NCBI RefSeq assembly: GCF_011881725.1 | Contig: NZ_JAATUR010000002.1 | Coordinates: forward strand, 116,163 to 180,162 | Direction: 5' to 3' | From: Escherichia coli | Lineage (GTDB): Bacteria > Pseudomonadota > Gammaproteobacteria > Enterobacterales > Enterobacteriaceae | DNA length: 64,000 nucleotides | Shown here: positions 19,985 through 30,559 of the stretch, piece after piece | Layout: each line of letters starts with the position of its first letter | Position numbering within the stretch: the first letter of the stretch is position 1 | Made by a program: the position numbers and the translations under genes | Notes under the pieces: model-generated | Database searches by the model: none | The model's input: only the letters and a program-made list of their open reading frames with translations | What the model was told of the DNA's origin: nothing

Positions 19985-21739
19985 TGGAATAAACCAGTTC
20001 AGCCAACGTAGTGGCCATGGAAAACGATGACGTCCTTCCTGTTGCGATGCTTGCGCGATACGTTCCTGGATAGTTTGCATCAGCGTCGTCTGGCCTTCGC
20101 CATCCCACACCAGATTTAATAATAACGGCAGTGCTTCAGTCACATCATCCACTGCCCAGATAGTGAATTTGCCTTCCTCTACCGCCTTCACCAGTTCACT
20201 GTGAAGACTTAAATGGCGAACGTTAGCGCTGGGGATAATCACACCTTGCTTCCCAGTTAACTCACGCTGCTGGCAGATAGCAAAGAAGCCTTCGATTTTC
20301 TCATTCAGACCACCCACTGGCTGAGCGCGACCGAACTGATCCACTGAACCTGTAATGGCGATACTCTGATTCACCGGGACATCCGCGAGGGCGCTGATTA
20401 GTGCGCAGAGTTCCGCCATCGACGCGCTATCACCATCCACTTCACTGTAAGACTGCTCAAAGGTCAGTGACGCCGAGAAAGGGATCTGTTGCTCAAGCTG
20501 CAGTTCCGACATCAGGAAAGCCTGCATGATCATCATCCCTTTCGCATGGATGTTGCCGCCAAGTTCCGCTTTCCGTTCGATATCGGTAAATTCGCCGTCG
20601 CCAATGTGTACAACACAGCTAATACGCGAAGGCTCGCCAAATGCGCGTGGATGGCCAGGAAACTCGATAACCGAAAGGGCGTTTATCTGACCGACGCGTT
20701 CACCTTCGGTTTCAATCAGGATCTGCTCCTGAAGGATTTCATCCTGCATGCGCTCGGCGAGGAAACCTTCGCGCCATTCCCGCTGTTGTAGCATTAAGTT
20801 TAGCTGCTCGCCGGAGAAGCTATCACCTTCGCATAATGAAGCGACCTCTTTACACTGGCGGAGGATCCACTGCGGACTAAGTGGCAGCGTTTCTTGCTCA
20901 CCGGTATAGCGTACTGCCTCGCGGATAAGTACCGGCCAGGCGTCTGCATCTGGCGCAGGCAAGCGGTTATGCCTGGCGATAAAAGTCACCCATCGACACC
21001 ACTGGCTTACGGATTCGGCATCGACTATCTGCAGAGTATCTTCAAATTCGCTATAAATAGCTTGTTCAGACAACTCTGGCTCCATCTCCTGGAAATCAGC
21101 CAATGAATCACGTTCGCCTACCAGAATGACTTTCAGCTTCAGCGGCATTGAAGGAACGGAGACGGGGAGGGGGCGCGACTCATCATACGCTACCCAGTCA
21201 AAACGCTCGCGGTTAACAATGTTTTTCAGCCGCATCCACAGCAGGGGTTGCGCCAGCAGTGTACGCAAAGAGATGATCAGAATGCCGCCATTGGCCTGAT
21301 GTACCAGTCCTGGGTGCAAGGTAATGTCGCCATTAAACTGGCGCAGACAGCCAAAAAGCTGTTCGGCTTCAGCCCAGTCAGCAGTAACAACCTGGGTTAA
21401 GGTCGCAAAATTATCGTCAGCGCTAACTGCGTTACGTAAGTGTATGGTGTGGCCGGAAATCTCATAGTGGCCGCCCATTAGTTGGCCTGCATCGCTTTGT
21501 AGCGTGCGCGCAGCATCGGCTATAAGATTAAGATACTCGGATTCTTCCGGCGCTTTCGCTAGTATAAAAGAGGATGATGCCCGCGCGTGCAGCAATTGCT
21601 CCAGTGCAAATTGCAATCGCGGCTGAGTGTCACTGAATAAAGGATCGTTTTCGTCAATCAAATGTGGCTGTGCGAATACTTCCTGATAGCTTTCGGTATC
21701 AGGAATCAGGTCACGCCATGCAAGTTTCGTAATGGTCAA
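19979..21739 (-). CDS. ycbZ: Lon-family protease homologue LonH (YcbZ)
   Basis: This 586-residue protein has the C-terminal Lon protease domain with the Ser-Lys dyad intact: Ser438 in GDSAS and Lys481 in GGLNEK, 43 residues apart as in Lon. The N-terminal half resembles a degenerate AAA-like region without a clear Walker A, so ATP-dependent unfolding is doubtful. K-12 work calls it LonH; its substrates are poorly known. It lies between matP and fabA, and its 3' end carries the FadR site of fabA. Its 185-base upstream gap is shared with the divergent matP. Confidence 0.93.
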
Positions 21740-21924
21740 AGTCGATGTTTTTTAGTCTGTTGTCAAAGGCGCGATTATACCGTAACCGGCACAGCAGCAC
21801 ACGTACAAAGCACCGACAAAAGTCCCGACATGCGCGTTAAAGCTCACAGGACAGAGATTCTTTTTATCACGCAGGTAAAAAGCTGATATTCTGTAAAGAG
21901 TTACAGGGTAACATTGAGATCGCT

Positions 21925-22377
21925 ATGAAATATCAACAACTTGAAAATCTTGAAAGTGGTTGGAAATGGAAATATCTGGTGAAGAAACACCGTGAAGGTG
22001 AGTTGATCACCCGTTACATAGAGGCCAGTGCCGCCCAGGAAGCTGTCGATGTGTTGCTATCGCTGGAGAACGAACCTGTTCTCGTAAATGGCTGGATTGA
22101 CAAGCATATGAATCCGGAGCTGGTCAATCGCATGAAGCAGACCATTCGGGCCAGACGGAAACGCCATTTTAATGCGGAACATCAGCATACGCGCAAAAAA
22201 TCGATCGATCTGGAATTTATTGTCTGGCAACGTCTGGCTGGTCTTGCGCAGCGCCGCGGTAAAACGCTTTCTGAAACGATTGTCCAGCTGATTGAAGATG
22301 CGGAAAACAAAGAGAAATATGCGAATAAAATGTCTTCTTTGAAGCAGGATTTGCAGGCATTACTCGGTAAGGAATAA
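21925..22377 (+). CDS. matP: Macrodomain Ter protein MatP
   Basis: MatP binds matS sites, organises the chromosome's terminus macrodomain and links it to the division machinery through ZapB. The 150-residue protein has an N-terminal four-helix region, a central ribbon-helix-helix DNA-binding element ([18 protein letters not shown]) and a C-terminal coiled coil (about residues 120-148) used for tetramerisation. It appears identical or nearly so to K-12 MatP. It is convergent with ompA across a shared terminator. Confidence 0.97.
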
Positions 22378-22408
22378 CTGGCGAAGTTCATTCACTTTAC
22401 TACAGATG

Positions 22409-22440
22409 AAAAAAACCCCGCAGTAGCGGGGTTTTTTATT
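22409..22440. terminator. Bidirectional terminator between matP and ompA
   Basis: AAAAAACCCCGC (about 22409-22420) pairs with GCGGGGTTTTTT. The A-tract on one side and T-tract on the other make it work for both matP rightward and ompA leftward. Confidence 0.92.
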
Positions 22441-22450
22441 AGACGAGAAC

Positions 22451-23503
22451 TTAAGCCTGCGGCTGAGTTACAACGTCTTTGATGCCTTTAACTTCGATCT
22501 CTACGCGACGATCCGGAGCCAGGCAGTCGATCAGGGCAGCACGCTGTTTCACGTTATCACAGGTGTTACCAGTAACCGGGTTGGATTCGCCCATACCACG
22601 TGCGGAGATTTTGTCTGCCGGAATACCTTTAGAGATCAGGTAATCAACAACGGACTGAGCACGACGCTCGGACAGACCCTGGTTGTAAGCGTCAGAACCG
22701 ATACGGTCAGTGTAACCCAGAACAACTACGGAACCGTCTTTCGGATCCAGGTTGCTCAGCTGGCTGTACAGCTGATCCAGAGCAGCCTGACCTTCCGGTT
22801 TCAGGGTTGCTTTGTTGAAAGTGAACAGAACGTCAGACTTCAGAGTGAAGTGCTTGGTCTGTACTTCCGGTGCCGGAGCTGGAGCCGGAGCAACTACTGG
22901 AGCTGCTTCGCCCTGACCGAAACGGTAGGAAACACCCAGGCTCAGCAGGCCGTTGTCCGGACGAGTACCGATGGTGTTAGCGTCACCGATGTTGTTGGTC
23001 CACTGGTATTCCAGACGGGTAGCGATTTCTGGAGTGATCGCGTATTCAACACCACCTGCGAATACTGGAGAAACGCCGGTGTCGTGGTCTTTAGTGGATA
23101 CGCCACCAGGTACGTTAGACTTGGTGTCTGCACGCCATACCATACCACCCAGACGAGTGTAAACGTCCAGATCGTCAGTGATTGGGTAACCCAGTTTAGC
23201 GGTCAGTTGAACGCCCTGAGCTTTGTATGCGCCGTTGATGTTGTCGCCTTTGTACGGCATACGACCTAACCAGTCGTAACCCATTTCAAAGCCAACATAC
23301 GGGTTAACCTGGTAACCACCAAAAGCACCTGCACCCAGTTGGTTTTCGTGGGTCGGACCATTGTTGTTGATGAAACCAGTGTCATGGTACTGGGACCAGC
23401 CCAGTTTAGCACCAGTGTACCAGGTGTTATCTTTCGGAGCGGCCTGCGCTACGGTAGCGAAACCAGCCAGTGCCACTGCAATCGCGATAGCTGTCTTTTT
23501 CAT
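22451..23503 (-). CDS. ompA: Outer membrane protein A, long-loop allele
   Basis: OmpA is an abundant outer-membrane protein that tethers the envelope to peptidoglycan and serves as a phage and colicin receptor. The 350-residue precursor has a 21-residue signal peptide (ending AQA), an eight-stranded barrel, a Pro-Ala hinge ([10 protein letters not shown]) and a C-terminal OmpA-like peptidoglycan domain with the disulfide pair in NTCDN...LIDCLAP. It is four residues longer than K-12 OmpA because surface loop 3 reads [13 protein letters not shown], and loop 2 carries DNING. The start at 23503 follows GAGG, the site targeted by the sRNA MicA. Confidence 0.98.
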   Translation of the reverse strand: MKKTAIAIAVALAGFATVAQAAPKDNTWYTGAKLGWSQYHDTGFINNNGPTHENQLGAGAFGGYQVNPYVGFEMGYDWLGRMPYKGDNINGAYKAQGVQLTAKLGYPITDDLDVYTRLGGMVWRADTKSNVPGGVSTKDHDTGVSPVFAGGVEYAITPEIATRLEYQWTNNIGDANTIGTRPDNGLLSLGVSYRFGQGEAAPVVAPAPAPAPEVQTKHFTLKSDVLFTFNKATLKPEGQAALDQLYSQLSNLDPKDGSVVVLGYTDRIGSDAYNQGLSERRAQSVVDYLISKGIPADKISARGMGESNPVTGNTCDNVKQRAALIDCLAPDRRVEIEVKGIKDVVTQPQA

Positions 23504-23859
23504 TTTTTGCGCCTCGTTATCATCCAAAATACGCCATGAATATCTCCAGCGAGATAACACGGTTAAATCCTTCACCGGGGGATCTGCTCAATATTAACTC
23601 TACCGATATCTTCGGCTTATGCCGAGCACCCCTGGCGATGTAAAGTCTACAACGTAGTTGAAAACTTACAAGTGTGAACTCCGTCAGGCATATGAAAAAA
23701 AAGTCTTGTATAAGGTATGTTTAATCTTTTTTGTTAGCGACAATTTACAGAATAAAATCGCGGAAACCGCTTCAGACAAGCCTCCGCAAGTAAAATTAGT
23801 CACGGCTGAAAGCATCGGTTGGACGTCAAAAAAAGTTCCAGGATTAATCCTAAATTTAC
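23504..23859 (-). promoter_or_regulatory. ompA promoter and long 5' leader; no gene in this gap
   Basis: Reading leftward, a -35 TTGTAA (23671-23666) and -10 TAGACT (23649-23644) are separated by 16 bases, placing the start near 23637. The leader is then about 134 bases, agreeing with the known structured, stabilising ompA 5' leader. The rest of the 356-base gap, up to the sulA stop, is AT-rich and shows no convincing gene; a 72-codon plus-strand frame has no family resemblance that I recognise. Confidence 0.75.
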
Positions 23860-24369
23860 TTAATGATACAAATTAGAGTGAATTTTTAGCCCGGAAAGTT
23901 GTCTCGTGGCGTGAGGGTGTGTGCTTACTGGACGCATAATAAACCCCATTGCGTTACCTTCATTAGCGGCATCGACAAGATCAGCATGCTCTTCTTCTGT
24001 CAGATCATCTGCCAACCAACCGATAACTACGCTGTAATTTCCCGTACGCAAGGCTCGAACCATTGATTCAACGGTGTGACAAGGGGAAAGCTGACTTATC
24101 TGCATCACCTTAGTTAAGGGTAGCCCCGCTGCCTGAACCCATTCACGACTTAGTTTTTGTTGCGGCGTTAACCAAAGTTGCCAACGCGATTGTTGGCCGA
24201 GCTGCTGTAATAATGGCAAAAGCAGGAGTTGCGTCATCATGGGCTGATCTTCGCGATAGACAACTTCACTAATTAGCCCGGCTGTAGTGTTTTCCGTAGA
24301 GACACGCGCAATTTTGCTTGCTGTGGAGGAGAACATCGAAGAACGATTTGCGTAGCCTGAAGTGTACAT
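23860..24369 (-). CDS. sulA: SOS cell division inhibitor SulA
   Basis: SulA blocks FtsZ polymerisation after DNA damage and is removed by Lon. The 169-residue protein starts [15 protein letters not shown] and ends in ...KIHSNLYH, the C-terminal tail recognised by Lon. The open frame extends 19 codons upstream into the LexA operator, so the ATG at 24367-24369 is the sensible start. A consensus LexA box lies 22 bases upstream. It is divergent from sxy. Confidence 0.97.
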   Translation of the reverse strand: MYTSGYANRSSMFSSTASKIARVSTENTTAGLISEVVYREDQPMMTQLLLLPLLQQLGQQSRWQLWLTPQQKLSREWVQAAGLPLTKVMQISQLSPCHTVESMVRALRTGNYSVVIGWLADDLTEEEHADLVDAANEGNAMGFIMRPVSTHPHATRQLSGLKIHSNLYH

Positions 24370-24390
24370 AATCAATCCAGCCCTGTGAGT

Positions 24391-24410
24391 TACTGTATGA
24401 ATATACAGTA
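24391..24410. promoter_or_regulatory. LexA box of sulA
   Basis: TACTGTATGAATATACAGTA is a near-perfect 20-base LexA operator (CTG-N10-CAG), just upstream of the sulA start. LexA represses sulA until RecA filaments trigger its cleavage. Confidence 0.95.
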
Positions 24411-24586
24411 CATCCAGTAACAACAAAGATCAACACAAATTTCGGAAAGAGCCTCGCAATTTTTGTCGTTGGTGACCTGAAAACTTAAATTAATCTTGCC
24501 CCTTGAGAATAAGTTGCCTATTTTCGTATTTAACGGATCCGTTAATGTGAATCATTCTTTTATATTATGATTTTAAAAGGAATTTT

Positions 24587-25216
24587 ATGAAAAGCCTCTC
24601 CTATAAGCGGATCTATAAGTCACAAGAATACCTGGCGACGTTAGGCACTATTGAATATCGATCGTTGTTTGGCAGTTACAGTCTGACCGTTGACGACACA
24701 GTATTTGCGATGGTTTCTGATGGTGAGTTGTATCTTCGAGCTTGTGAGCAAAGCGCACAGTACTGTGTAAAACATCCGCCAGTCTGGCTGACATATAAAA
24801 AGTGTGGCCGCCCCGTTACTCTCAATTACTACCGGGTTGATGAAAGCCTATGGCGGAATCAACAGAAGTTGGTTTTGCTGTCGAAATATTCACTGGACGC
24901 TGCGCTTAAAGAGAAAAGCACGCGCGATACCCAACAACGGCTGAAAGATTTGCCCAACATGTCTTATCACCTGGAAGCGATTCTCGGGGAAGTGGGGATT
25001 AAGGATGTTCGGGCGCTACGTATACTTGGGGCGAAAATGTGCTGGTTGAGACTACGGCAGCATAACAGTCTGGTGACAGAAAAGATTCTGTTCATGCTTG
25101 AAGGGGCAATTATCGGTATCCATGAAGCAGCGCTCCCGGTGGCGCGCCGCCAGGAGCTTGCAGAATGGGCTGATTCTATTACACCGAAACAGGAGTTTCC
25201 TGAGGAACTTGAGTAA
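24587..25216 (+). CDS. sxy: Competence regulator Sxy (TfoX)
   Basis: Sxy works with CRP to activate CRP-S promoters of DNA-uptake and pilus genes. The 209-residue protein has the TfoX N-terminal domain (about residues 10-110, including the YKKCGRPVTLNYYRV stretch) and the helix-hairpin-helix-like TfoX C-terminal domain (about 120-200, DLPNMSYHLEAIL...VGIKDVRALRILG). The start follows AAAAGGAATTTT. The 3' end overlaps the convergent yccS gene by 38 bases. The upstream 217 bases are AT-rich and shared with sulA. Confidence 0.96.
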   Translation: MKSLSYKRIYKSQEYLATLGTIEYRSLFGSYSLTVDDTVFAMVSDGELYLRACEQSAQYCVKHPPVWLTYKKCGRPVTLNYYRVDESLWRNQQKLVLLSKYSLDAALKEKSTRDTQQRLKDLPNMSYHLEAILGEVGIKDVRALRILGAKMCWLRLRQHNSLVTEKILFMLEGAIIGIHEAALPVARRQELAEWADSITPKQEFPEELE

Positions 25217-27341
25217 TCCGACGTTGCAGACGGCCAATTTCTGGCAGTAATGCAATCAGTAACCCGATTTGTTGTACAACCAGAGGTTCTTTGCTGTCCG
25301 CCCGCGGTTCAAGTTGTTGCATCCGCTGTTTCAGGCCAGCTAATGCCTGATTGACGCGTTCTTCATCGGCAGGTTGATGATGTAGCGCGTCATCAACATA
25401 GCAAACTGCGTCATCAAGAAACGCCAGAATTTCAGGGTTGGTTAACTGCTCGCGGTGTGCGCCGAGGGCAGAAATATAGCTGGTAAACGTATGATTAAGG
25501 CACAGTAAACGGAACGCGTCATCGCGAATTTGCGGTGTGACGTTCGGTTCACTGGACATATTCGACACCACCGACGCCAGTTCAGCATCACGGTTGTGTG
25601 CATCGCGGCGGGCAATACGATATGCCAGACGGTTATCACGCCCCTGATGATATTGCTCAAGAATGGCATCGAGATAACGGCAGTTAGCATCTGTCGCGCG
25701 TTCAAGCATTCGCGGCAGATTGCGAAAACGCCAGTCGGGCCAGATGTAGCTCACCGCCGCCCATGCTATTGCGCATCCGATCAGCGTATCGATTACGCGA
25801 GGCAGTGCGACTTCAAAACCTTCACCCAGCAAGTTAAAGCACAGTAGCACCAAAAGTGTAATGAACATTGTTGCATGGGCGTATTGCACGTTGCGGAAGG
25901 CAAAAAAGAGCACGCCGGTAATAACCAGTAGCACCAGTTGCCCCTCCAGTGACGGCACAAACCACAGCACAGGAATGCCAATCGCAATACCTACCAGCGT
26001 ACCAATAATCCTTAACTTCAGGCGGTGGCGCGTGGCGTTATAGTTTGGTTGGCAGACAAACAAACTTGTCAGCAAGATCCAATACCCGTGATGCATTCCG
26101 GTTATCTGAATGATGGCGTAGCCGAAGCACAACACCAGCGACATTCTTACCGCGTGACGGAAGAGGGCGGATTCCGGCGTGAAGTGACGGCTAAGACGCA
26201 GCCAGATATCGCTCAACCCGTGCGGGCTGTCATCTGCGAGTTCATTTTCGTCATTAGTGTGGGGCAGCGCCTGGGCCTGTTCTGATTCAATTGTGGCCAG
26301 TTGGGCATCAATGGCACGTAAATTGTTGAGCAGAAATCCCAGAGTTTTGAGTAAATCGGTGGGAGCGCCGTTATCGCGCATCCGCTCCAGCGCAGCATCA
26401 ATATGCGTAAAAGCGCGTTCAAAATGCGGATCATGTTGATAAGGTTGACGCAGCAAAATACAGCGTGAAAGTTGCTGGCAAGCCTGGCCCTGCATCGACA
26501 TTAGCCGCTGGAAACGGAACAGTACGTCGCTGTGGCGAAAATGTTCGCGCAGCGTTTGATATTGAATATGGGAAGAGCTGGCACGTTCGTGAATATCCTG
26601 CGCGACAAAGTAGTAATGCAGGGTACGGCGCGTTCCCCGTTGGCCGCGATCGCCACGTAAGCGAGTCAGCAATGACAGTTTTGTCTGATTAAGTGTCGCC
26701 ATCAGTTGCCCGTTGGCGAGAGCCAAATCATACAGTGGCGCCTGGCTTTCATCCTCAATATCAGGATCAAACATGCGTGACTTAAGTTCCAGATATCGCG
26801 CCAGTTGTTCATAACAGCGTGCCAGGTTGTCCTGCAACGGGCGGACAGGAAACAGCAAATGACCAATAAGCGTCAGGATGTTGTACCAAACCGCACCAGC
26901 AAGCAGATAGATAGGCTGCTGATACCAGTGCTCATACAGAGAGGTCCCCAGCATCGTGTAAATGGCAATCAGCAATGCGCCGAAGGCGATGGTCGCATAG
27001 CGTTGCCCCAGACCGCCGAGCAAAATGAAGCCGCTGGTCGAAAATGTTAAGCCAATCGCAAACAGCCAGGGCCAGGGAAACAGCAATTCTACTGAGGCCG
27101 AGGCGATAAAAAAGCAGAACAGCGTAATGATGAGGTTACGCAAACGTCCCGCCAGTCGATCGTCAAGATCGGTCAGTGCTGCCGCTACCACCCCGAGAGT
27201 CAGCGGAATCGTAAGTTTTACATCACCCAGCCACCACGGAAACGCAGTAGTGCCGCAAAGTGCGATAAAAATGCGCGCGTAATACAGCCAGGTGCTGTTC
27301 CAGGTATAGCGTTTGAGCAAAGGACTTAGCATAAAAGCCAT
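25179..27341 (-). CDS. yccS: YccS-type inner-membrane protein (FUSC family)
   Basis: This 720-residue inner-membrane protein belongs to the YccS/YhfK branch of the fusaric acid resistance-like family. It has two clusters of about five to six membrane helices (about residues 15-155 and 395-530), each followed by a cytoplasmic helical domain. The substrate is unknown. An alternative ATG three codons downstream gives MLSPLLKRY and 717 residues; neither has a clear Shine-Dalgarno site, and translation may be coupled to yccF, which stops nine bases upstream. Confidence 0.93.
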   Translation of the reverse strand: MAFMLSPLLKRYTWNSTWLYYARIFIALCGTTAFPWWLGDVKLTIPLTLGVVAAALTDLDDRLAGRLRNLIITLFCFFIASASVELLFPWPWLFAIGLTFSTSGFILLGGLGQRYATIAFGALLIAIYTMLGTSLYEHWYQQPIYLLAGAVWYNILTLIGHLLFPVRPLQDNLARCYEQLARYLELKSRMFDPDIEDESQAPLYDLALANGQLMATLNQTKLSLLTRLRGDRGQRGTRRTLHYYFVAQDIHERASSSHIQYQTLREHFRHSDVLFRFQRLMSMQGQACQQLSRCILLRQPYQHDPHFERAFTHIDAALERMRDNGAPTDLLKTLGFLLNNLRAIDAQLATIESEQAQALPHTNDENELADDSPHGLSDIWLRLSRHFTPESALFRHAVRMSLVLCFGYAIIQITGMHHGYWILLTSLFVCQPNYNATRHRLKLRIIGTLVGIAIGIPVLWFVPSLEGQLVLLVITGVLFFAFRNVQYAHATMFITLLVLLCFNLLGEGFEVALPRVIDTLIGCAIAWAAVSYIWPDWRFRNLPRMLERATDANCRYLDAILEQYHQGRDNRLAYRIARRDAHNRDAELASVVSNMSSEPNVTPQIRDDAFRLLCLNHTFTSYISALGAHREQLTNPEILAFLDDAVCYVDDALHHQPADEERVNQALAGLKQRMQQLEPRADSKEPLVVQQIGLLIALLPEIGRLQRRITQVPQETPVSV

Positions 27342-27350
27342 AATGTTGGA

Positions 27351-27797
27351 TTATTGGAAACGGCGACGTGCATTGGCTTCACGCGCAGCTTGAGCTGTTT
27401 CTACCGATACCACGCGGCGTCCGACCGGCCACAGTGCAATCGCGGCAATTTTAAAGTTCGCAATACCAACCGGAATACCAATGATGGAAATGCATTGCGC
27501 GATACCTGTTGCTATGTGCATCAGACATAACCACCAGCCGAAGAAAACCAGCCAGAAAATATTCAGCACCGTACCGCCAGTGTTAAGCAACACATTTTTG
27601 CCCGCTGGGTTTAGTTCATCAACATGAATAGCTTCATTGCCATAAGGCAGCAGAGACAGTTTGGTTATTTCCCAGCAGGATCGTGTCAGCGGTAAGGTAA
27701 AAATCAGCACAATACTGACCAGGGTCGCTAACAGCCAGCCAAGAGTGGTGGCGAATCCGCCAAGCACAAAGTTCAGAATGTTCAAAACGGTACGCAT
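27351..27797 (-). CDS. yccF: YccF-family inner-membrane protein
   Basis: YccF is a 148-residue membrane protein with two YccF domains, each with a pair of hydrophobic segments (near residues 10-40 and 75-115). Repeated GNEAI-like and GIANFKIAAIALWP motifs are typical of the family. Function is unknown. It is the first gene of the yccF-yccS pair, reading leftward, and is divergent from helD with a 122-base gap. The start follows GAGGTTTT. Confidence 0.93.
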   Translation of the reverse strand: MRTVLNILNFVLGGFATTLGWLLATLVSIVLIFTLPLTRSCWEITKLSLLPYGNEAIHVDELNPAGKNVLLNTGGTVLNIFWLVFFGWWLCLMHIATGIAQCISIIGIPVGIANFKIAAIALWPVGRRVVSVETAQAAREANARRRFQ

Positions 27798-27919
27798 AAA
27801 ACCTCGCTTTACTGTGATTTTCAGTAATGGGCGGCAATTGTAACGTTTTTTTGGGCTGGAGCACGTTTTCTCTGGCGGTTACACTGATATGAAATGACAT
27901 CGTGTGGATCTACAGAGAC

Positions 27920-29974
27920 ATGGAACTGAAAGCGACAACTCTTGGCAAACGTCTGGCACAGCACCCTTACGATCGGGCGGTGATCCTCAATGCCGGGATA
28001 AAAGTTTCCGGCGATCGCCACGAATACCTTATTCCTTTCAATCAATTACTGGCTATTCACTGTAAGCGCGGTTTGGTATGGGGCGAGCTGGAATTTGTGT
28101 TGCCTGATGAAAAAGTTGTGCGTCTGCATGGTACTGAATGGGCAGAGACGCAGCGTTTCCACCATCATCTCGATGCTCACTGGCGGCGCTGGAGCGAGGA
28201 AATGAGCGAAATTGCTGCTGGCGTATTACAGCAACAATTGGATCTTATCGCTGCCCGCACTGGAGAAAAAAAATGGCTGTCGCGGGAGCAAACCACAGGG
28301 GTACAGCAACAAATTCGTCAGGCTTTGTCAGCGTTGCCATTACCGGTTAATCGCCTGGAGGAATTTGATAACTGTCGTGAGGCGTGGCGCAAATGTCAGG
28401 CCTGGCTGAAAGATATTGAAGGCAGTCGGTTACAGCATAATCAGGTGTATACCGAAACCATGCTTACCGAATATGCGGATTTTTTCCGTCAGGTTGAGTC
28501 TTCACCGCTTAATCCGGCGCAGGCCCGGGCGGTAGTTAATGGTGAGCATTCCCTGTTAGTGCTGGCGGGCGCAGGAAGCGGAAAAACGTCTGTGCTGGTG
28601 GCGCGCGCAGGCTGGTTATTGGCACGTGGTGAAGCATCACCCGAACAAATATTATTACTGGCGTTTGGCCGAAAAGCGGCAGAAGAGATGGACGAGCGGA
28701 TTCGCGAACGGCTGCATACCGAAGAGATTACCGCGTGCACGTTTCATTCTCTGGCCCTGCATATTATTCAGCAAGGCAGCAAAAAAGTACCGACAGTCAG
28801 CAAGCTGGAAAATGACACCGCGGCTCGTCATGAACTCTTTATTGCTGAGTGGCGCAAGCAGTGTAGTGAAAAGAAAGCGCAGGCGAAGGGCTGGCGACAA
28901 TGGTTGATGGAAGAACTGCAGTGGTCAGTACCAGAAGGCAACTTCTGGGATGATGAAAAATTACAGCGTCGTCTCGCTTCTCGCCTCGATCGCTGGGTCA
29001 GTCTGATGCGGATGCACGGCGGCGCGCAGGCTGAAATGATTGCCAATGCGCCTGAAGAAATTCGGGATCTGTTCAGTAAACGAATCAAATTAATGGCGCC
29101 GTTGCTGAAGTCCTGGAAAGGTGCACTGAAAGCGGAAAACGCCGTCGATTTTTCAGGTCTGATTCATCAGGCGATTGTTCTCCTTGAGAAAGGTCGCTTT
29201 ATCAGTCCGTGGAAACATATTCTGGTTGATGAATTCCAGGATATCTCCCCACAACGTGCGGCCTTGCTGGCTGCATTGCGTAAACAAAATAGTCAGACAA
29301 CGTTGTTTGCCGTTGGTGATGACTGGCAGGCTATTTACCGCTTCAGCGGCGCGCAAATGTCGCTCACCACCGCCTTCCTCGAAAACTTTGGTGAAGGCGA
29401 TCGCTGTGATTTAGATACGACTTACCGTTTCAATAGCCGTATCGGAGAGGTGGCAAACCGTTTTATTCAGCAGAATCCTAATCAGTTGAAAAAACCGCTG
29501 AATAGCTTAACGAATGGCGACAAAAAAGCCGTTACCTTGTTGGACGAGAGTCAGCTTGACGCTTTACTGGACAAGCTATCTGGTTATGTCAAACCAGAAG
29601 AGCGCATACTGGTACTGGCGCGTTATCACCATCTGAAGCCGGTTAGTCTGGAAAAAGCCACGACGCGCTGGCCGAAACTGCAAATCGACTTTATGACCAT
29701 ACATGCCAGCAAAGGGCAACAGGCCGACTACGTCATCATCGTTGGTTTGCAGGAGGGGAGTGATGGCTTCCCGGCCGTGGCGCGGGAGTCAATTATGGAA
29801 GAGGCTCTACTGCCGCCGGTAGAGGACTACCCGGACGCTGAAGAACGGCGATTGATGTACGTTGCGCTCACGCGTGCCCGGCATCGGGTATGGGTACTGT
29901 TCAACAAACAGAATCCTTCTCCCTTTGTGGACGACCTGAAAAAAATGGATGTACCGGTAGCAAGGAAACCGTAA
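27920..29974 (+). CDS. helD: DNA helicase IV
   Basis: HelD is a superfamily 1 3'-to-5' DNA helicase of the UvrD/Rep type with a role in recombination. The 684-residue protein has a distinctive N-terminal domain (about 1-190), Walker A AGAGSGKTS at 216-223, motif II DEFQD at 437-441, motif III FAVGDDWQAIYRFSGA, and C-terminal motifs TIHASKGQQAD and LMYVALTRAR. The ATG at 27920 is preferred over an in-frame ATG six codons upstream because it gives the family length. It is monocistronic and convergent with mgsA. Confidence 0.96.
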   Translation: MELKATTLGKRLAQHPYDRAVILNAGIKVSGDRHEYLIPFNQLLAIHCKRGLVWGELEFVLPDEKVVRLHGTEWAETQRFHHHLDAHWRRWSEEMSEIAAGVLQQQLDLIAARTGEKKWLSREQTTGVQQQIRQALSALPLPVNRLEEFDNCREAWRKCQAWLKDIEGSRLQHNQVYTETMLTEYADFFRQVESSPLNPAQARAVVNGEHSLLVLAGAGSGKTSVLVARAGWLLARGEASPEQILLLAFGRKAAEEMDERIRERLHTEEITACTFHSLALHIIQQGSKKVPTVSKLENDTAARHELFIAEWRKQCSEKKAQAKGWRQWLMEELQWSVPEGNFWDDEKLQRRLASRLDRWVSLMRMHGGAQAEMIANAPEEIRDLFSKRIKLMAPLLKSWKGALKAENAVDFSGLIHQAIVLLEKGRFISPWKHILVDEFQDISPQRAALLAALRKQNSQTTLFAVGDDWQAIYRFSGAQMSLTTAFLENFGEGDRCDLDTTYRFNSRIGEVANRFIQQNPNQLKKPLNSLTNGDKKAVTLLDESQLDALLDKLSGYVKPEERILVLARYHHLKPVSLEKATTRWPKLQIDFMTIHASKGQQADYVIIVGLQEGSDGFPAVARESIMEEALLPPVEDYPDAEERRLMYVALTRARHRVWVLFNKQNPSPFVDDLKKMDVPVARKP

Positions 29975-29977
29975 GAA

Positions 29978-30001
29978 ACAGGCGGCGAGTGCCGCCTGTG
30001 C
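29978..30001 (-). terminator. Hairpin terminator between helD and mgsA
   Basis: ACAGGCGGC (29978-29986) and GCCGCCTGT (29991-29999) form a nine-base stem with a four-base loop. A T-rich tract follows on the minus strand, so it mainly ends mgsA; it may also slow helD transcripts. Confidence 0.8.
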
Positions 30002-30005
30002 TAAC

Positions 30006-30464
30006 TTACTTCAGGCGTTCAGCGAGATAACGCTGATAATCCGGGATCAGAATGTCTACAGCGTCGTTGAAATGTGGTGACTGGATGATGAAATCTGCCG
30101 TTGCCACGTTGGTGGCGACCGGAATGTTCCACACCGTCGCCAGTCGCAGCAATGCTTTTACGTCGGGATCGTGTGGTACTGCATTCAGCGGGTCCCAAAA
30201 GAAAATCAGCACATCAATTTTCCCCTCAGAGATCAATGCGCCAACCTGCTGATCGCCGCCCATCGGGCCACTCAGCATCGCATTGACGTTCATTCCGGTT
30301 GCGCGGGAAATTAAGTTACCCGTGGTGCCCGTTGCATAAAGTTCGTGCTGCTCCAGAAGCGCTTGATGCCGTTTCACCCAGCTCATGAGCATTTGCTTGC
30401 AGTGATCATGTGCCACCAGCGCAATATGTTTACGCGCCGGCATTGTGCGAGTCGTTAGTTCCAT
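30006..30464 (-). CDS. mgsA: Methylglyoxal synthase
   Basis: MgsA converts dihydroxyacetone phosphate to methylglyoxal and phosphate, a bypass that relieves sugar-phosphate stress. The 152-residue protein has His19 in LVAHDHCKQ, the [11 protein letters not shown] loop holding the catalytic Asp near residue 71, and [16 protein letters not shown] with the active-site His near 98. Length and motifs match the family exactly. It stands alone, convergent with helD and downstream of yccT on the same strand with a 95-base gap. Confidence 0.97.
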   Translation of the reverse strand: MELTTRTMPARKHIALVAHDHCKQMLMSWVKRHQALLEQHELYATGTTGNLISRATGMNVNAMLSGPMGGDQQVGALISEGKIDVLIFFWDPLNAVPHDPDVKALLRLATVWNIPVATNVATADFIIQSPHFNDAVDILIPDYQRYLAERLK

Positions 30465-30559
30465 AATTTACATCCGTAGTTAACTTTCCTACAGATTACT
30501 GTAAGCACTTATCGCTGCAAGATAAAGACCGAAAAAGCCTGCGCACAGGCACAAAAATC

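Noticed and set aside
23658..23876. 72-codon frame in the ompA-sulA gap
   Set aside because: It overlaps the ompA promoter and has no ribosome-binding site or recognisable family.
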